DNA of 64,000 bases. It comes from Clostridium sp. 12(A) (GTDB lineage Bacteria; Bacillota; Clostridia; Lachnospirales; Lachnospiraceae). Below the pieces are notes generated by a model, which searched no databases, was not told the origin of the DNA, and saw only the letters and a program-made list of their open reading frames with translations. Each line of letters begins with the position of its first letter. Position 1 is the stretch's first letter. Made by a program: the position numbers and the translations under genes. Shown piece by piece: positions 61,416-64,000 of the stretch. The stretch spans positions 2,217,501 to 2,281,500 of the forward strand of contig JAGI01000002.1 in the NCBI GenBank assembly GCA_000526575.1, in the 5' to 3' direction.

Positions 61416-62524
61416 GAGGATACCTCCTCACTGGTTTCTTTCTTGCACCGGTCTTCGATTAAGGCAAGATTGCTCTTAAGCCTTGCATTGTCAGGATCCA
61501 TGGAAAGGGCTTTCTTTGCATGTTCCCTTGCCTTTTCATACATGCCCATCCGATATCCGCTGATGGCACAATAATCATAAAACGCATAGCCCCAGCTCAC
61601 TGGATCTACCAGATAGCTTCCCGTGCTCTCTGTAATTGTGAGACCTTTTTCTGCCATCGCATAGCAAAGGGGCCAGTCGCCTTCCAAGTATCCGGCTTTT
61701 GCAAGGGCCAGATAAGGTTCTCTTACATCAGGGTCCTCAGCAAGCGCTTTAAAAAGCCAGGACCTTGCTTCTCTTTTATTGCCAAGCTCTTCAAAGCTGT
61801 GAGCAATAAAACGCATGGAAGCACTTCTCTCCTCCAGCCATTTCGCAGTTGGAAGGGAAAGGTGACGTTTTAAAGTACTGATTGCTTTCTCATATTGACC
61901 ATGAAATACATACTCTCTGCCCAGCCAGAACGTGGCTCTGTCATCTAAGGGATTTTCCTCCACAGATAATTCCAGGAGGGGAAGATACTGACTTCTTGGT
62001 TTCGATTCATCCGGAAAATGATTCAGCACCATACCACTGATCCAGCCAGATATTTCCGGTGTTTCCCCGCTGTATTCTAAAATTTCATGTACGGGATGAA
62101 TCCATTTGTAATGGTTTCTTGCGTGAATTTTTTCCATGGGAAACTGTTTCTTCGGACTTCCGTCAGGATTGCAGCTGAAGGAAAATAAATAGCGTGCTCT
62201 TGTCTGTCCCGGTTTCCACTGAGCCTCCAGCTTCTGTCTCCACCCTGGTTCAAATACTTCATCAAGATCATTGGAAACGCAGATATCTGCATCTTCTGGA
62301 ATATGGTTCATGGCCACATTTCTGGCGGTATCAAAGCGCCAGGGAGAAATGGTTTCCTCATAAACAATGGCTCCGCGTTGCCGAAGCTTTTCCACGGTTT
62401 TATCTGTGGAACCGGTATCAGTTACAATCACTTCATCTGCTTCTGATACCGCGTCCATCCATCGGTCCACAAATTCTTCTTCATTCTTACTGATTGCGTA
62501 TACACATACCTTATATCGATTCAC
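61412..62524 (-). CDS. GT2-family glycosyltransferase with TPR tail, copy A
   Basis: 370 aa from GTG 62524, which has AAAGGAG 9 nt upstream; the in-frame ATG 27 bp earlier has no site. Same architecture as the downstream copy: CVYAISKNEEEFVDRWMDAV, VTDTGSTDKTVEKLRQRGAIVY, SNDLDEVFEPGWRQKLE, then TPR helices (~200-360). The two proteins have the same length and clear similarity throughout, so they arose by tandem duplication and diverged. Confidence 0.85.
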   Translation of the reverse strand: MNRYKVCVYAISKNEEEFVDRWMDAVSEADEVIVTDTGSTDKTVEKLRQRGAIVYEETISPWRFDTARNVAMNHIPEDADICVSNDLDEVFEPGWRQKLEAQWKPGQTRARYLFSFSCNPDGSPKKQFPMEKIHARNHYKWIHPVHEILEYSGETPEISGWISGMVLNHFPDESKPRSQYLPLLELSVEENPLDDRATFWLGREYVFHGQYEKAISTLKRHLSLPTAKWLEERSASMRFIAHSFEELGNKREARSWLFKALAEDPDVREPYLALAKAGYLEGDWPLCYAMAEKGLTITESTGSYLVDPVSWGYAFYDYCAISGYRMGMYEKAREHAKKALSMDPDNARLKSNLALIEDRCKKETSEEVSS

Positions 62525-62664
62525 TTTGACCAACTCCTTTTGGGGATCCATACTTATATTTCATTATACGTACCTTATTCCCTCCAGATAACCGGATTCC
62601 TGCCCCCATTTTATTTGCTAAATTAAGTATATGCAGATAGGACTTGTTCTGTGAAACGATAGGG

Positions 62665-63195
62665 TTAATCCGTTACTTTTACTCCGTAGACCATTTCATA
62701 TATTTCCTTTTTATAGGGCAGAAACTCCTCTTTCGTCATGGGGCCCCCATAGCTCATGATCATGAGCCTGAGGGGATTGTCTTCTGGCTTTAGAGGCATC
62801 TGCTCATAGAAAAATGGATTTAAGTGAAACCCTAGTCTTTCATAGAAACCAGCTCTGCGACCAGTCATTGGGTCAGCTTCTGTCACAGGCTCTATCTCAA
62901 GAAATACTGGTTTTTCTGTCTCTTTTAAAACCTCCTCCACAAGGCGTTTTCCATATCCCTTGCCTCTGGACTGCTTTAAGGTGGCAAGATGCTCTAAGAA
63001 AATACAGCCAGAAAGCTCCCAGTATCCTAAGAAGGCAAAAACCCTTCCCTCTTCTTCCACGATGCGGATACGGTAAAGAGGATGATCAAAGACTCTTTCC
63101 TGTCCCTCTCTGGTTCGCCGCTCAATAGCTGGAAAAGCTTCTTCATAAACCTGGTATATTTCCTCAAATCGGGACTTCGGGTGTTTTAACAGCAT
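62665..63195 (-). CDS. GNAT-family N-acetyltransferase
   Basis: 176 aa. Acetyl-CoA-binding motif A is visible as LATLKQSRGKGYGKRLVEEVL, followed by RAGFYERLGFHLNP. GGAG precedes the ATG. Acceptor substrate cannot be inferred. Confidence 0.85.
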   Translation of the reverse strand: MLLKHPKSRFEEIYQVYEEAFPAIERRTREGQERVFDHPLYRIRIVEEEGRVFAFLGYWELSGCIFLEHLATLKQSRGKGYGKRLVEEVLKETEKPVFLEIEPVTEADPMTGRRAGFYERLGFHLNPFFYEQMPLKPEDNPLRLMIMSYGGPMTKEEFLPYKKEIYEMVYGVKVTD

Positions 63196-63261
63196 AACAA
63201 TTATCTCCTAATCATATATGAATTCTCCTTTTAGTGTACCATTTCCGGAGGGAAGAAACAA

Positions 63262-63298
63262 GCAAAAAGCCTGTCCCGGTCAAACCGGAGCAGGCTGC
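63262..63298 (-). terminator. Terminator of the 5'-nucleotidase gene
   Basis: AGCCTG/CAGGCT outer stem (63268-63296) and CCGGT/ACCGG inner stem, followed by TTTTT on the minus strand just after the stop at 63309. Confidence 0.85.
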
Positions 63299-63308
63299 CT
63301 ATATACAT

Positions 63309-64000
63309 TTACTTTGTGGTGATTCTGCCTTGACCTGCTGGATTTGCATAATCGCTGCCTACATTTCCGCCTAACTGATTGCGGATATAGGAGGATAAAA
63401 GGTCAACATCAGTGATGACCTCATCACGGATTATTTTGCTTCCTTTAAACATGGTCATTCCGTCACCGCCTGATTTCAGCATGTAGTTATGAGAAGCAAC
63501 GGTGTAGGTCTTATTTACGTCAAGAGGTGTTCCCCCCACCATAATATCAGAAACCCGGTAAGCTCCATTTACCTTAAGGAAGTTCCCTTTCTCATCTACC
63601 TGGACACTGGAAGGAGTCTGAGAATTGATGGTATAGGTAAGACCGGATACCTGAAGGAAGCCGCCGCTTTCCTTGGGATAATTCTTGGAAGCCATTTCAA
63701 GTGCATCCTTTATCTGCTGTCCCTTTACTTCTGCTACACAGCCCATGTTTCCAAAGGGGAATACGGTAAGGGTATCGTTATATGTAATATTTCCCGGCTT
63801 TATGCTGGCTCTGACTCCACCACCGTTTGAAAGGCCGATATCAGCTCCAAGCACCACGCGGTAGGCATCTGCGCAAAGATCTCCAAGATTTGTTTCTCCG
63901 CTTCTAACTGCCCGGTTTCCGGTAGCCGGATCATTAATGGTAAGTTCTGTGTCCGTGCGCCCGATGACTGTTTTTAAGGTTTCGTTATACTGGGACTGGA
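63309..64000 (-). CDS. 5'-nucleotidase / UshA-type metallophosphatase, C-terminal part (partial)
   Basis: The frame stays open to the window edge, giving 229 residues of the C-terminal domain. Family motifs: RAVRSGETNLGDLCADAYR, IGLSNGGGVRASIKPGNITYNDTLTVFPFGN, and SHNYMLKSGGDGMTMFKG. This domain binds the nucleotide base in bacterial 5'-nucleotidases and 2',3'-cyclic phosphodiesterases; the metal-binding N-terminal half lies outside. Usually secreted or wall-anchored. Confidence 0.9.
   Translation of the reverse strand, partial: QSQYNETLKTVIGRTDTELTINDPATGNRAVRSGETNLGDLCADAYRVVLGADIGLSNGGGVRASIKPGNITYNDTLTVFPFGNMGCVAEVKGQQIKDALEMASKNYPKESGGFLQVSGLTYTINSQTPSSVQVDEKGNFLKVNGAYRVSDIMVGGTPLDVNKTYTVASHNYMLKSGGDGMTMFKGSKIIRDEVITDVDLLSSYIRNQLGGNVGSDYANPAGQGRITTK

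Overview
The window is a flagellar, chemotaxis and c-di-GMP locus of a Gram-positive, low-GC, motile Clostridia. Gene order (flgB...fliY-cheY...flhB-flhA-fliA; flgM-flgN-flgK-flgL-yviE-fliW-csrA), CsrA/FliW, FliY, CheC/CheD/CheV and cell-wall-binding repeat proteins point to Lachnospiraceae, most like the Lacrimispora / Clostridium saccharolyticum group. That placement is inference from gene content.

Layout. 1-910: no convincing gene; a leftward rRNA-type promoter at the edge and a ~24-copy hexanucleotide repeat. 911-6625 (minus): two paralogous wall-binding proteins, a lytic transglycosylase without a signal peptide, a YcgR-like PilZ protein and a FliK-like/FlhB-like pair. 6752-11375 (plus): cheA, cheW, cheR, cheB. 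11474-16624 (plus): flgM, flgN, flgK, flgL, yviE-like, fliW, csrA. 16627-22152: a degenerate nucleotidyltransferase-like gene, a secreted C39-type peptidase, a small protein, fliS and fliD. 22292-24241 (plus): a ParA ATPase followed by a protein with a basic N-terminus, an acidic repeat region and a C-terminal ComFB domain. 50728-24238 (minus): one co-directional run of about 26 kb from a sigma-A-like promoter at 50863-50891: flgB, fliE, fliF, fliG, fliH, fliI, fliJ, fliK, flgD, TIGR02530-type protein, flgE, flbD, motA, motB, fliM, cheY, flgC, fliY, fliO, fliP, fliQ, fliR, flhB, flhA, fliA, two flgF/flgG-like rod genes, cheC, cheD, cheV and an EAL-HDOD gene. 50980-64000: an HD-GYP response regulator, a glycosyltransferase/methyltransferase-like fusion, a yjfB-like gene, a sensor kinase/regulator pair, kduI, an MCP, two tandem TPR glycosyltransferases, a GNAT acetyltransferase and the 3' part of a 5'-nucleotidase.

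How it works together. The long minus operon makes the basal body, export apparatus, motor, switch, hook and sigma-28 (FliA). Seven late or accessory transcription units (wall-binding genes, cheA, flgM, C39 peptidase, fliD, cheV, yjfB) carry a T-rich/A-rich tetramer, a 15-nt gap and an NNCGATAN box, consistent with FliA control released by FlgM export. FliW-CsrA should control flagellin translation, but flagellin itself is not in the window. Four c-di-GMP-type proteins (PilZ, ComFB, EAL-HDOD, HD-GYP) sit inside the locus.

Most unusual points: the ParA-ComFB pair, which is the best candidate for an undescribed system; MotB with Gly where the ion-binding Asp is expected; a ~245-residue helical insertion in the hook protein; a tandem duplication in FlgD; flgC moved away from flgB-fliE; two CheY-docking-like motifs inside the FliY linker; and no flhF, flhG or fliL at their usual positions.
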